A stretch of 64,000 nt of DNA. It comes from Ustulina deusta. Its lineage: Eukaryota > Ascomycota > Sordariomycetes > Xylariales > Xylariaceae. The DNA lies in assembly GCA_023159155.1 (NCBI GenBank), contig JAJNNX010000034.1, forward strand, positions 62,001 through 126,000, written 5' to 3'. How positions within the stretch are numbered: position 1 is the stretch's first letter; each line of letters opens with the position of its first letter. The notes under the pieces were generated by a model. It was given only the letters and a program-made list of their open reading frames with translations. It was not told the DNA's origin and searched no databases. Below, one piece after another: positions 44,675-57,034 of this stretch. Position numbers and translations under genes: made by a program.

Positions 44675-47435
44675 ACCTGAAAGATATCATTTTCGCCCTC
44701 TCCAGCGTTGGTGGTGAGAGCTGAGGGAACAAGCAGCCCGGTACAATTTATAGTCCCGCGCCAGTTTCACCACTACTTACCTCTGCTTGTTTTCATCGTA
44801 AATATATTAACTGCTAGCTTGACTGGTCGCATTCACATCCCGAGTCATAGTGTATGGTAGTAATATATCTTCTTGTTTTCCGCAAGCTCTTTCTACCTCA
44901 GGGAAGCCAGGTAGTTAACTACTGCAACAAATGCGAAAGATGGTAAACCTTGCAGCATCCGAGCCAACCAATGCAGTGAAATCCAAAGCGTTTGCAGGTC
45001 AGCTCATATACCATGGCTATGACAGTACATCAAATATAGAGTTTCGGGCTTCCAAACGTTGCGGCATCAGTAATAAGGCATAAGAGGGCTCAAGGAGTTA
45101 GGAGCTGGTGTTCTCGAGACTACCTGATTGGAAGTAGTTCCAGCCCACGAGAGATATAAATAGATACCACTTGAGAGAATTCTACTAGGAATCAATACAT
45201 ATTACATCATCTAAAGAGGATAGTCTTAGCTATCTAAAGCTATATATAACCTCGAGAATAGCGAACTCATGGTGGACGAAATTTCTTCTTTTTGATATGA
45301 TGTTTACTTAATGTAGAATAGTGGTGCTAACACGCATCATGCTTGGTACTAATATGATTGCAGTTCTCAGAAAAGACTAAATAACTTTCCATCTAATACA
45401 CCGTGTTACATAGAAATCACTCTGTATACATGTAGTCGAGGATTTATAATTATGGATCTCTGGGAGGTGGCTTGCATCTTGTACAAGAAGGGTCCATATC
45501 TGTCATGCCGCCTTTTTTCAAACGACGTTATGCCAACTGTTACCGTATTTGCCTTCCCAGATGCCAGCAATCTTTCTGCATACCTCGTCGCTTGCATCAC
45601 TCCACTCCGACGCACGAGCCTCAGCCTTATGTCTTGAAAGCGTTGTGATGCTAAAGCAGTGCCCTGCCCATAATACTCCTCTCAAGATATTGGTCGGATC
45701 TTTCATACTAGCTAGCATACGGGGATGTCAACCAAAAAATTGCGCGACACAAAACCCTTGCTAGAGCCCAAAGTGTGGATATTAAGACCATGGATATAAT
45801 AGTGTGGCAATAGGGCAATAGCTTCTAAGCGGGCTATCTACTTCGTCGTCAAGGTTCGGAGAATCCACCGCTCGTCTGTAGGGAAGTAAACCTTGCTTTC
45901 CACATGTAATTGGGGTAGGATACAACCAAATTCAAGGTCACGGTTACGCCCCACTTATAACAAATGGCTTTTAGTTGAATTTCCATGATGTGAAGACTCC
46001 TCTACCGTTTTTTCTTCTACACAGATGCTGGGAAAAGTGAAATGATTAAGAGTGAACGGCAAGTTTAGTTCCCCGGCGTCGTCGGAGTAGTGCTAATGAT
46101 CATCAGGGATGTCAGTTTTCTCCTGGCGGATAACCTCAAGGTCTTCGGCAGAAAATAGACCAGAGGGTTAGCCATTTGGTTGCCCATGTTTACCTACACA
46201 GACTACGTTCATACCGGCCCATCGCCCAAAATGCAATGTATAGAAAGCGTAGGGTGGGGACTGGCGCGGTATACGACTGGGCGGGGGGCAGGAAGTTAGT
46301 TGTTTCAGCACATGGGTTAGCCTATTCCATAGGTTGGAAAGTCTAGTTAGAATTGATTGAAGATTTTCCGATTTTTACTTTATTTTAGCTTTGGGGTTTT
46401 GTCCACAGCTGGGATTACGTGGTGGTTGAATAGGTTGCTGAGCAACCCGCAACATGCTCAACTTGACGCCTGTTACCAATTGAGGGACTTGGGACACATA
46501 TACCCGTATTTCTCAACTTTCGAGGATTATCGGGGAGATTCCACGTAGCCACGCAAAAATACAGGAGTCGGGGTGATATACGGAAATTACAACAGTGTTA
46601 TGTGGTTATTGTATACTTTATAAAGCGTTGTACACCTATTTCTAGAAGAGCTCTAGCTATTTTAACTCCCTGCAATGATATATATCAAGTTGTTTCTTCA
46701 TAATCGATGATACATCAAAATCGATAAGTACTATGGCTGATGGATGATCAATTAGGTGCCAGGGTTCCGGAACACAACAAAGACTGGAAAAGAGTTTTCT
46801 AAGTCCACGTCCGATTCTCAGCAACGGGCGACGGGCGGTTGCTCTCACAGCCACACAACAATGCAAGGTTTGGATATAGTTCGTGTGATCCCAGGTGTGG
46901 TTCATTTATGCCACGTTTACCTTCGTAGGTTGCCTAGTAACCGGAATTCACATGCCTCCATTTGAGTTCAATGGACTCTGTTGAGTAGTACTAAAGCCCC
47001 CCTCCGGTTTTCCAAACAAGTGCTTCTTCTTCCCCAAAACATCAACAAAACTTCTGCAGGATTTCCATCTCGTACTTGTGAAATCGAAGACACGCTCAGA
47101 ATATTTTGTCTCAGCATCTCCAACCACTTGTGAGAACGCATAAACACACAAGAGATTTTATCTCAAGGCATCCCAGCGTCTGAAAAAGCGTAAGTATGAA
47201 AATTCCCCTTGAAACTACCCCCGTAAGAGCCGCGCTCATAACATCATTCCAGCCCAAGCACAGACAACAACGACAACAACAACAACAACAATGGCATAAT
47301 CGGACGCGATACTGAGCGATCTGACCAAAACGAAACGGTTATTTGAAATTAGTAAGTCGATTGACATCAATAAATCATTCAATATACAGAAGTTAGCTAA
47401 CATTCAAAAGCGATCAACGCATAACAAATAACAAC
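44675..47435. other. gene-poor region
   Basis: 2.8 kb without a supported gene. Frames are short and AT-rich. It ends with a (CAA)n microsatellite at 47261-47291 and the leader of the IBR-type gene. Confidence 0.55.
47261..47291. repeat. CAA microsatellite
   Basis: CAGACAACAACGACAAC followed by repeated AAC units, about 145 bp upstream of the IBR-type start codon. Confidence 0.85.
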
Positions 47436-47876
47436 ATGGAGAATACAATCACCGCGCGAGTGTCGTTCACTGAAGACATCACGCAACAACCCAACGAACT
47501 GCGCCAGCACCCCCACGGGTGCATGTGCCGCACATGCGAAGAAGTCAAGGAGAAGAGCAAATATCACACTCCGACATTCACGGCCACCAAGGGTTGGCTC
47601 GCGAAAAACACAAAGCCGTGTCCCAACTCCGGATGCGGCACCCCAATACAAAAGGCTGAAGGCGGTAAAGGCGTGCGCTGCGGGCGATGCGGGCACGAGT
47701 TCTGCTGGACATGTCTCGAGCCATGGAGCCGGCTCTCGGGCAACAAACACGAGAAGCTCTGCCGCGCCAAAAGAGCCAAGGCCGGCCTTCGACGCTTGAT
47801 ATCGGACGCAATGTCAGGCTACTGTTTACCACCTAACCTATGGAGTGGTTACAACGGCATGTTTTTGGACATGTAG
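47436..47876 (+). CDS. small IBR/Rcat-like zinc-finger protein without the catalytic Cys
   Basis: A single exon of 146 aa. Residues about 50-112 match the last ring (RING2/Rcat) of RBR ubiquitin ligases: WLAKNTKPCPNSGCGTPIQK, then CGRCGHEFCWTCLEPW, and a final HEKLCR. In active RBR ligases the segment between reads GGCNHMxC, with Cys as the ubiquitin acceptor; here it is EGGKGVRC, so the acceptor is Lys. An upstream CMCRTC could be part of a partial IBR. The length is far below a full RBR protein (about 400 aa or more), so it is a fragment or a specialised binding module. An upstream acceptor-like CAAAAG at 47405-47410 leaves room for a missed 5' exon. Confidence 0.65.
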   Translation: MENTITARVSFTEDITQQPNELRQHPHGCMCRTCEEVKEKSKYHTPTFTATKGWLAKNTKPCPNSGCGTPIQKAEGGKGVRCGRCGHEFCWTCLEPWSRLSGNKHEKLCRAKRAKAGLRRLISDAMSGYCLPPNLWSGYNGMFLDM

Positions 47877-47879
47877 GTC

Positions 47880-48300
47880 CTTACAAACAATCACCAAAAA
47901 AAAAAACGCCAAAAAACAACACTAAAAAGGGATCAAAACAACATGCCACAAAAACCACCAACAAGCCACAAGACAATAAACACAACAAGCCACAAGCCCC
48001 ACAAAAGGCCACAAGACATCAGCCACAGACAACCAGCCACAATACATCAGCCACAACAAAGCAGAAGATACCACCAGCCACAAAGTACCAGCCACAATTC
48101 AATGCGCCACAAGACACTAGGCCATAAGACGCGAAGAACGTGCCACAAGATACTGTGCTATAAGACACAAGTTAACATGCCACAAGTCAAGTTAACATCA
48201 AGTTAATGCGCCACAAGTTAGCTGCTGCCACTCAACCTGCTGCCAGTCAACCTGCTGCAAGTCAATGCGCCACAAGATAATGTGCCACACAAAACAAGGG
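47880..48300 (+). repeat. degenerate GCCACAAG-rich minisatellite
   Basis: About 20 loosely spaced copies of GCCACAA(G) or close variants, with CAAGTTAACAT and CTGCTGCCA sub-repeats near the right end. C/A-rich on this strand and strongly strand-biased. It starts straight after the IBR-type stop codon. One frame through it is open for 95 codons (47840-48127) and would give a Lys/Gln/Thr/Pro-rich peptide. Confidence 0.7.
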
Positions 48301-49171
48301 TGCAGCCATACAGAACTTGGGAGGTTCAGGGATCATGAGCTGGGGAAACGGGTCTCACAGGCCCCCCACAAATTGAGCACCAATGGAGGACCGGGAAAAG
48401 TCCTTGGGGACAAATGGTGGTATAAAAGGACCTGTAACTGATGAAATGATGCTGTGGTTGAGTCCATGGCAGGGGACTCAGGGGAGGGAGACAGCGGCGA
48501 GGCTCTGTTGCTTTTTTACCTTGTGCCCCTATTCACCTCAACACTCGAATAGAAGGAGCTTCTCAAGGGTTTTTGTACCAGGACAGAGCGGGATGGGCCT
48601 GTATTCAAGGAGGAGGATGGAGAATTATGCTTGAGGCTGTGTGCGTCGCGAGAGGCGACGGTTGTTGATTCTGATGGAGGAACAGCACGGATTCAAAGTG
48701 AATCGGGCAGATTCATTCTGCACATAATACCTGCTATCGCGCATATGGCGTATCTCAACAATTAATAATACGCATTTGCTTGCGCACAATCAATTGACCA
48801 ATGTGATTGAGCCGTAACTAGCACCTAGCTATGTTCAGCTTATCTATTGCCATTGTAGCCAAACGCTCTGGAACCTGGCCTACCTAATTTAGAGATGTGT
48901 TGTTATACAGCTATCTGCTTTGGACATTGCTCACACATTGGAGCCTCAGTCTTGACGAAAAGATGTAAATGGATGCTTGGCTCCGGATAATTCCGAGGTG
49001 ATAATACGGGTCCTTCCGATAGTGCAATCGCAGAAGTGCGGAGTTGCTATAGTTGAGGGGTGGCGCTTAATCCCAATGCGGTCTTGAAAATGGATAATCG
49101 ATGGCAATCATTCCATGCGCAACATTTTGTCAAGTTGTTTAACTCACACACCTTGAAGCCGATAGAATAAG
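48301..49171. other. intergenic region upstream of the ALDH gene
   Basis: No supported gene is seen. It should contain the aldehyde dehydrogenase promoter. Confidence 0.55.
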
Positions 49172-50958
49172 ATGGTCGAGGTCGAGGCCGCATCTTACCG
49201 GATGTGGGTGGCTGGCGAAGAGCGACTAGGGAAGGGTGAACTGTGAGCTTTCCATGAGGTCAAATCCCACCCCGAAATCTCGTAGAATGTTTACTAAGAA
49301 CCCGCCAATAGCATACCGGTTGAAGATCCTGCCACAGGAGAGATCTTCGCGCAGTAAGAATCCCCCATCGCCGTTTGAAGCGTGGTACGATAGCTTGGTT
49401 GAGGAGGATGCTGACATATTACCAGCTGTCATGCCGCATCAGAAGAGGACGTCAAAGACACTGTCACGCTGGCCCAAGCGGCATTCAAATCAGGTGTTTG
49501 GTCGCGAGAGTCGCGGCATCGTCGCGCCGATGTACTAGATAAGTCTGCGACGCTGTTAGAGGCCGAGCTGCCCCAATTGATTGCGCTCGAAGTGCGACAA
49601 ACAGGACGAGCAGTCCGTGAAAGTAAGACATAACCACACTCCCGGTTGATATCTCGTGTGAAATTTATTCTTCGCTGACCGTCCCCCTGCATGAAGTGAA
49701 GGCGCAAGTCCCGTCGCTCGTACGCTGGCTCAAGTACTACGCCTCCCTCCTGCGCGTCGAGGAGCGGTCCTTACTACCGACGATGGGCAAGCTGCACAAC
49801 TTCGTCGACCGTGTGCCACTCGGTGTCGTTGTGCAGATCACGCCCTTCAACCACCCACTGCTCATCGCCGTCAAGAAACTTGCGCCGGCCCTGGCGGCAG
49901 GGAATTCGGTGATTGTGAAGCCGAGCGAGTTGACGCCCCTCACCACACTCAAGCTTGGCGCAATTTTGAAAGCGGCCGGACTCCCCGATGGCGTGTTCAA
50001 CGTACTCCCGGGCTACGGCGCGCTGACGGGCAAGACTCTCGTCCAACATCCTCTTGTGCGCAAGGTCGATGTCACGGGCGGTGAGGCCGCAGGACGCGCA
50101 ATCGGGGCGATTGTCGGTGGGAACCTGGCCCGGTACACGGCCGAGCTGGGCGGCAAGGCGCCTCTCATTGTGTTTAGCAGCGCCGATCTCGGGGTCGCCG
50201 TGAACGGGATTGCGTTTGGGAGTTTCATCGCGAGCGGGCAGACGTGCATTGCGAGTACTCGTATCATTGTGGACAACAAGATCTTGGACGTTTTGGTAGA
50301 GACTTTGAAAGCCAAAACCGAGTCTATCGCTAGACGCATGGGTGCTCCGACGAACCCAGACTCATCGATGGGGCCTCTGGTTTCCGCAAAGCAGTTGCAG
50401 AATGTGGAGAAACTGGTAGATGAAGCCGTGGACACCGGGGCGGCGAAGGTGGTAACTGGGGGCAAGAGGATGACTGGCATAAGTGCACTTGATGGGACGG
50501 ATTTCTCGAAAGGATACTTTTACGAACCCACTGTTTTAGTAGAGGCCACGTTGCCTCGGGAGAAGTTCCAGAAAACTACCATTTGGCGGAGAGAAGCTTT
50601 CGGGCCCGTTATCGTGGTAGTTGGGTTTGACACCGAAAAAGAAGCGGTGGAACTGGCAAACGACAGCGAGTTCGGACTCGGGGCGGGAATTTGGACCCAA
50701 GACATGTCGCAGGCCTTTCGCGTGTCGGAACAGATCGATGCAGGAATCACCTGGGTGAATACACATCATCGCAATGACCCTAGCAGTCCCTGGGGCGGAA
50801 GCAAGACGTCGAGCGGTCTGGGTGTCGAAAATGGTGTCGAGGCTTACCAGGCGTACACGACGGCTAAAAGCACAATCATTAGCTATGCGTCAACGGAAGA
50901 GTCCCTGGCGATGGATGACTGGTTCAGAGATAGCGCTGGAGCCGTGAGATATGGTTAG
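49172..50958 (+). CDS. NAD(P)-dependent aldehyde dehydrogenase
   Basis: Four exons: 49172-49235, 49299-49353, 49426-49622 and 49697-50958 (introns 63, 72 and 74 bp), 525 aa. The joins restore VEDPATGEIFAHCHAASEE and RQTGRAVREMKAQVPSLVR, as in family members. Key residues are all present: Asn157 in TPFNHP, Glu255 in AELGGKAP and nucleophile Cys289 in SGQTCIAST. Cofactor-site VKPSELTP and the C-terminal PWGGSKTSSGLGVENG also fit. The family oxidises aldehydes to acids; betaine-aldehyde, salicylaldehyde/vanillin or semialdehyde substrates are all possible. It is convergent with the membrane-protein gene, with only 100 bp between stops. Confidence 0.92.
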
Positions 50959-51058
50959 AGGTGGATGAGGGTTATCTGCCCCCGATGTTGAAGTGCATGG
51001 CAATATTAATTAATTAATGAGGTCTAACCCATATGACGATAGCCCTGTATGCTCACTA

Positions 51059-51913
51059 TTACCTACTTGGTTGCCTGTCCTGACTTTGCAGAGCCCAGCC
51101 GCACCGCGCAAGCCAGAAGATGACGATGAGCGGCGTGAACAGCAGGCCAAGCACCGCCCCCTGGACAAGCTTGAAGATCTCTGGTGCCCATTTTGCCGAA
51201 TAATACCAATCCCCTTGTTCATGCCTCCCGAATAGAGTGAGGAAGCCAACTGACGCGCCAAATATGAATGGGAAGAATACGGCGGCCAAGATGAGGGACC
51301 TGATGATCTGCGAAAAAAGGAACCAGAGCCAGTGTTTGATGCTTCTAACCTCATACGTCTGCCTATCCCGGTCCAGAAACACGAACCACCGAAGATACCT
51401 CCATTTGGGCTCTGCAATAAAACCTATCGGCTGCACCCCACCTTTCTTCAAATCGTGATTGACGAGGATAGACTCTATAACCCACGTGGTAAGAAATTGA
51501 ATGAAGATAGTGACGGCTGTGTCTCCGGCCAGAGTGTTGGGGAACTGGAACAGCCGAATAGGACTCTTTTTGGTGCCTCTATCGTGGTATAATGCTACGG
51601 CCGAGTGAGCACAGATCTAGAACCAGAAGGGGTGAGACGTACCATAGGCTATGGCAAAGTTGATACCCCCGGAGACAACGGCGGCAAATATGCCGTCAAT
51701 GACGAATATATAAAAGATTTGGTGAAGCGTAAAGTGATCGCTTGGTGGCCGGAATTTCAACCCATCATCGTCTTTGGGGTCGGGACTCGCACTCCCGCTT
51801 CCGCTTCCGCTTCCGTCGCCGTTGCTCCCGTCGGCTTGGGCAGCCTCAACATCGGTCGCAGCTTTTTGGGTGGGACTGCTCGGTTCGAATATGGGGTGCG
51901 TGGCCCAGGGCAT
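51059..51913 (-). CDS. four-TM membrane protein, DUF2456-like
   Basis: Two exons on the minus strand: 51913-51643 and 51576-51059 (66-bp intron, donor GTACGT, acceptor GATAGAG), 262 aa. This acceptor is preferred because it keeps frame and retains TKKSPIRLFQFPNTLAGD. The N-terminal 50 residues are acidic and Ser/Gly-rich (a GSGSGSGSAS run). Four hydrophobic segments follow, starting near FYIFVIDGIFAAV, TIFIQFLTTWVI, IIRSLILAAVFF and GAVLGLLFTPLIV. The layout FPNTLAGD..TIF and YYSAKWAPEIFK resembles the fungal DUF2456 family, whose role is unknown; that identification is from memory and moderate. Confidence 0.75.
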
Positions 51914-53196
51914 GATAATAATAATGCTATTATTTGTGAATCACGACGCAGGGGCGTGAAGGGCACAAGGACGCCTAAGGTTTCATGCTTTTTTTCAGGT
52001 GGTGGTGAGTGAGATAAGGAAGCCAGTGGGAAGGGCCGGAGAGGCGAACTTGTCACATGAGGAAGGATAAAGAACAATGCGTCACAACAACATCCCTCTC
52101 TGACGATCTCGCTTTCTAGCTATGAGGTAAGCACGCGATCTCTCCGTCTTCGTGTGCTTTGTATGTCGTGCAGTGTGTGTCCTGCTTGCCGTATGTGCAG
52201 GACGGGAGGGAAAGCCCCATGAAATGCTGAGCGAAGACCAGGAAGCATCACACAAAGACACGAACATCTTTGAACCCCTGAGCAGATCCGAAGTCCCAAA
52301 CCCTCTAAGGATCCAATTTCAATTACCCACCCGTTGCCATCCTAGCAGCGCAATTGCCGATTCGGTCGGTACCTGTGGACCTGTTGTGTCCTACGATGTA
52401 ACCTTGCAACGAGGCGAATATCCAGGCTGCTAACCGAGTACGTTCAAGGGTATTTTGCGAGCGGACCGTCATGTAGATTTTGTCAGGGCCTGTGCTGAAG
52501 CTGCCTGTGAAGATCCGAACGCGTAAAATCTGCCGCATAGTTGGATGAAAATTACTAATGAAGAGAGAAGCGGCATCGCTCTCTCTCCGGTCTCTGAGTG
52601 GTTGACTGTGTTCTTTTTGTGGCATCTTTTATCAATATCATTTCCAGTTGCTACAGCACTGTATCTTCAGCACGTCGGGGTTACTGGAGCTGATTAGATA
52701 GTGGGTGCTTGGAGATTATCAAATTTGAATTCTGGACTAGCACAAGGTAGCCAATAGGGGGAAGACCCGAGCCTGGCATGGGGCGGCACTTGGCATTGTC
52801 CGTTTCAAATTATGTACTACCTAGGTAGATATTTAGGTCTCATGACTTAAGTACTTACTTGACAGTAATCACCGAGACCAGCGAACAATCGAGCGTGCGG
52901 TAATACGGAGAGACTCCACGCATGGAAATGGCCACTGCTGAATAAATAAGTATTTCTTTCTCTTTGATGGAACTCTTTGCTTCTATAGGTAGGATTTCTA
53001 GGCTGTTGTGTAATGCAGGCTAGACCCGCGCGAAGCGTCCGTATCAGGCACTCAAACAATTCCGAAGTGATATTTCTGTCAGGGAATAACTACGAACCAC
53101 ATCGCAAACGGGACGGCACTTCTCTCCATGAGGCACCAAAATGTGACACTGCAGCATGATAGTTTCGTACACTGACTTGTAGATAGCTGCGGTCTT
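51914..53196. other. intergenic region
   Basis: It holds the promoter of the DUF2456-like gene and the 3' flank of the MFS gene. No supported gene is seen; several open frames are short and without features. Confidence 0.55.
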
Positions 53197-55042
53197 TCAG
53201 CTCCCGTCCCCTTCTTCCTGCCCTTCGTCTAACAGCAGAGGCTCACTTTCTTTGCGGTACGTAATCATCTCGCTGCCGGGGGGTGGGAATCTTGAAAGCA
53301 GAAGTATTAAGACTCCCACAATAGCAACGGCCTAGAGGAATCGTCAATAGAAGTCAAGGGGTTCGAAGAGATGGAGGGCGTACAGCATTGCAGTAAAAGG
53401 TCAGATATGACTTTCCAATATCGGCGAAAGACGAGAAGATAAACCCAAACACTCCCATCGTGGTTAGAGTTGCCGAGTACTCTACAAGAGTCATCGCTTG
53501 TAGCGCATCGGCCTTGCGGTTTGGTGGTACCATCTCCGTGAGCACACCTTTCGCCGCGGGTGCTGATCCGGATGCAAGTGGAAGCAAGGAACCAACTAGT
53601 GTCGTGTTAGCAATGGTACGGGCAAGAAACTCAGACGAACTAGCTCAGACTAGCCAGAGAGATCCCTACCAAGGTACATATGCCAACCTTGGGCGGCGAA
53701 GGCCGAGGATGCTGTGATTACCCCATCTATCAGAAGGCTCCCTCTCAAGAAGAACAAGTCGAACCCGGCGCCCTGTGTCACTGCAACAGGCGCTGGCGGC
53801 TTTGCCGGCTCTTCCTGGTCAGCCACAATTGCTGGCAAAGGATCGATATCGCGGGGATGTGTGGGCAGAGGCGAGTCCGGCGGTGTGTCAGGCAAAGGTA
53901 GATCTGATTGTTTAAACGCGCGCCGCCCAAACGAGATGATCTGTGGAAATACGAACATGAGGAACAATCCTCGCACCAAGCAATTCACGGACATGAGTAA
54001 GCTGTTGTTCGTCGACGTGAACCCAAATGCTGACATCGAGTACATTTGGATCAAGGTCGGTGCATAACCCGTTGCAAGAACTCCGGTGAAAATCCCAGAT
54101 GCTAGGAAGAGGATTCCATAATGTTTTTTGGCCCGCCCGTCCGCCAATCTCATCTTCTGGGGTCCTAGAACCTTCAATGGACCTAGGAAACCCATGAGTC
54201 CCTTCCCCTTAGGGTGGCTGTCGTCCGACGAGAGATCCTTCGGATCGATATAGGGCACAAATGACAAGACGTATGTGGTGCACACCAAGAAGGACACTGC
54301 GGCGAACTCAAAGGGCGTCTCAATACCGAATTCTTCAGCTAGAATGCCACCCACGATAAGCCCTAGGGAAACGCCTAACATAAGAACTCCTTGAAGTCTT
54401 CCGAACATGGCAGTTCGACCCGCGGGCTCGGTGATCTCTGCAACAATTGTGTTTAGAATGAGAATATAACCGGCAGGCCCTCCCCAAACTCCCGTCAGCT
54501 GACTCAACTGCATTATGATGAGTCCAGTGCGAGCCCCGATAAACAGTGATGAGGTTTGGATAACGACGCGAATTGCAGGGAAGAAAGTCTGAATTGCCAG
54601 CGCCTTTTTCGGGCCATATTTCCTCATCTCCCAACCGGCAACAAATAAGTTTGTGATTCCGCAGAGGACTGTGGCACAGCCCATGATGGCGACCTGAGTA
54701 GCAGCGCTGGCGTCGATCTCATTGCGAGCGCAGCGGTCACCGGTTCCTTCGTACGGTGGTGCATGCTTATAAAATTCTTCACACGCCATCAAATGAAAAG
54801 TGTATAGCATCCTATTAAGGATTAGAATCAAGGCAGATTAATCGGGAAAAAAACACACATAGTGTATGTGCGATGTCAGCAACTTACGGAGTTTGCGTAT
54901 AGCTGAATGAGAGGGAAATAATAAACCCGCCGAAGAGGATCAAGGTTGCCGGCGAGAAGAACGACGATGTCTTCAACTTCAGTTTCGTCCCTTCGTATTC
55001 CCCGTCCCTCAGGAGGGGTGTCGTCTCGCCGTTAGAAGCCAT
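53197..55042 (-). CDS. major facilitator superfamily (MFS) transporter
   Basis: Four exons on the minus strand: 55042-54888, 54811-53670, 53595-53384 and 53331-53197 (introns 76, 74 and 52 bp), 547 aa. The start MASNGETTPLLRDGEYEG carries a TTPLL sequence usual near the N-terminus of vacuolar or endosomal fungal MFS proteins. Typical pieces are FGRLQGVLMLGVSLGLIVGG and LLPLASGSAPAAKGVLTEM. A long cytosolic loop with HPKGKG and a Pro-rich linker (residues about 330-380) separate membrane segments. A second acidic di-leucine-like ESEPLLLDEG lies near the C-terminus. It resembles fungal MFS proteins related to SLC46; the substrate is unknown. All segments are intact. Confidence 0.88.
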
Positions 55043-56289
55043 CAGTTAGTTCCACGGCAGGTCCCGATGTGTCGCCAGAGAGCAGAACGAAGGAGAGAGG
55101 GTCAATTGACTTTTACAAAAGCCTCGTGACCTTAAAAATACACCCGCCCTTACAAGCGGCGCCGTTCCCGTAGAATACAGGAAATCTATCTAGGTATTCG
55201 CCTCGTCGCGAGTTGCTTAGGAATTGGTCGACGCATGTCTTTTTCACGCGCGGCAACCCTGCAACGTGGATCCAGTGCATCTGCAGCCAACCTACCCACT
55301 ATGCCTATTCTAGCAGGAGAATTGTCGGTTGCTTATCAATCTCAATCTTGTTAGTTGCGCCCCATCTATTGGTCTAGATAGGCTTTCAAAGCTCTGATAA
55401 AGCGCTGAATGAGTCAACATGAAGGTTAACAAAAATAAACCAACCAACTATATGAAAGGAAAGAAAAAAGTATAACTTTATAGGGGCTGTGGGACAGCAT
55501 TTGGTGGGCTAAAGATGTTGTCGCAGAGATGGAGTAGTTAACATGTAAACCACCGTGAGGGGTAATATATGGTCACTATCCTTCGGGCCCGGCATTAAAT
55601 TTTGTTGTTAATTTTGTAGCACATATATCGAAGGTTATTGAAGTATGATATTTCTCTGCAGCATATCATTTCATCTTTCGTCTATAGTGGGATTACAGCT
55701 TTGATGACGTGATAAATTTGCTCGATTGTTACCTAGGTTCAGGATCGGATGAAGTATTCCCTTGAAAGCATTTTATCCATCTCGAACTGACCAAGATTTC
55801 GTGACTCTCGTGGATCCTTTCATGAACGACGAACAAACAATGACCGCTGCACATGGTAGAATCGGAATGGACCTTGTTGCGACCCGGTTGATGATTGAAT
55901 TCAGAATCTTGAATTATGGGCAATTGAACAACAGAATATGTAGCATGCATCCATTCAATACTGAAGTGGACAAATGTGAGTAGGCTCAGTGACATGGGAT
56001 AACCACCTTGCCGTTATGCTAGGAAGGAGACAGGCTATTCCTTCACTTCGCATAAATACGTAAAATTTTAATCATAATAGGATATAAATTAATTCAATGC
56101 TATACCTAAGAAAAATGTGTAATATAAGGGTTGTCCTCTCGCTATCTTGGGTGCTCTTTGGTGTTCAACACACTTTTCAACTGTATCTCTTTTCAGCTAC
56201 TTCTAGTTCCACTAACTCCACTTCAATGCCACAAGAAAAATCATGACTACACGCTGCAGCGGAATGCAATAGCAAATGAGATGCTGATA
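55043..56289. other. intergenic region
   Basis: AT-rich, no supported gene. It includes the promoter of the MFS gene. Confidence 0.55.
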
Positions 56290-56946
56290 TCAAACCCCGT
56301 CAAATATGGTTCGTGTGTTGACTATTGTGCTATCAACATCCGGCCTCCCAGCCACTGCGCAAAACTCAATGCCATCGGCAATCAGACTTTCGACATAAGA
56401 TTGTTTTCCAAGATAGATAGCGGCAACATATATATCTGCCTCGAGATCTGCGTCGGAGCATGTGTATGGCTCGTTGGTTCCTGGTTCTAGGAGCATGGCC
56501 TCAAGTCCGGTATGAGTGGCCAGGCGGACGAGGAAGTTGATGCATGCCAAGACAGCCTGGTTTCTGGTATTGCTATCTTGCTCGCAGAGAGCGTTTGCGG
56601 CCCGACGAATCCGGCCAAGCGGAGATGTAGTTGAATACTCCCGTAGCACCTGATATGTTACATATGAGACGATGTAGGAAAGAGAAGTGTGCAGCCCATG
56701 CGTACTACGCCATGCACTCCCCGCCTGCCAAGGGAGCCGTTTATTGTGATCGACGAGCTGGCTTAGAAGACGAAGATGAAAGATGGAATAGTCGATATGC
56801 GTCTTGAATTGGCCTGCAGGGGGAGTGTGAATACACACAGCGGCATAAGTGAGGTTGAGGACATACGACTAACGATTTGGATCCGCATCGCACGCGCGAA
56901 CAGGCGCGAACGTGACAATGTGATCCAAAACGAGCTGCACAAGCAT
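56290..56946 (-). pseudogene. broken unknown gene (ankyrin-protein-like end)
   Basis: A minus-strand frame runs from ATG 56946 (MLVQLVLDHIVTFAPVRAC) to TGA 56292-56290, with one internal TAG at 56871-56869. The downstream 182 codons have balanced protein-like composition, for example IYVAAIYLGKQSYVESLIADG, which resembles an ankyrin-type helix pair in fungal proteins. The frame before the TAG is also protein-like. An acceptor-like CGTTAG coincides with the TAG, so an intron ending there is the alternative to a nonsense mutation. Identity is uncertain. Confidence 0.4.
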
Positions 56947-57034
56947 ATCTTCAAATCTAAGACATATATATATATTCGCTATTGCGGTTGCATCTAGAGA
57001 GGTGTATCGAGAAAATATATAAATCCCACATCAA

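Noticed and set aside
44675..47435. Several 60-80 codon frames (for example 46357-46548 and 46657-46905)
   Set aside because: AT-rich, mostly non-ATG starts, no motifs and no sensible splice partners.
47840..48127. 95-codon Lys/Gln/Thr-rich frame in the repeat
   Set aside because: It is a direct reading of the GCCACAA repeat and starts inside the IBR-type gene in another frame.
51617..52077. 106- and 135-codon frames around 51.6-52.1 kb on other frames
   Set aside because: They overlap the first exon of the membrane-protein gene, which has a supported splice join and membrane segments.
52811..52860. Palindromic CTACCTAGGTAG-like words
   Set aside because: Short CCTAGG/ACCTAGGT words recur through many intergenic stretches of this window and give no specific structure here.
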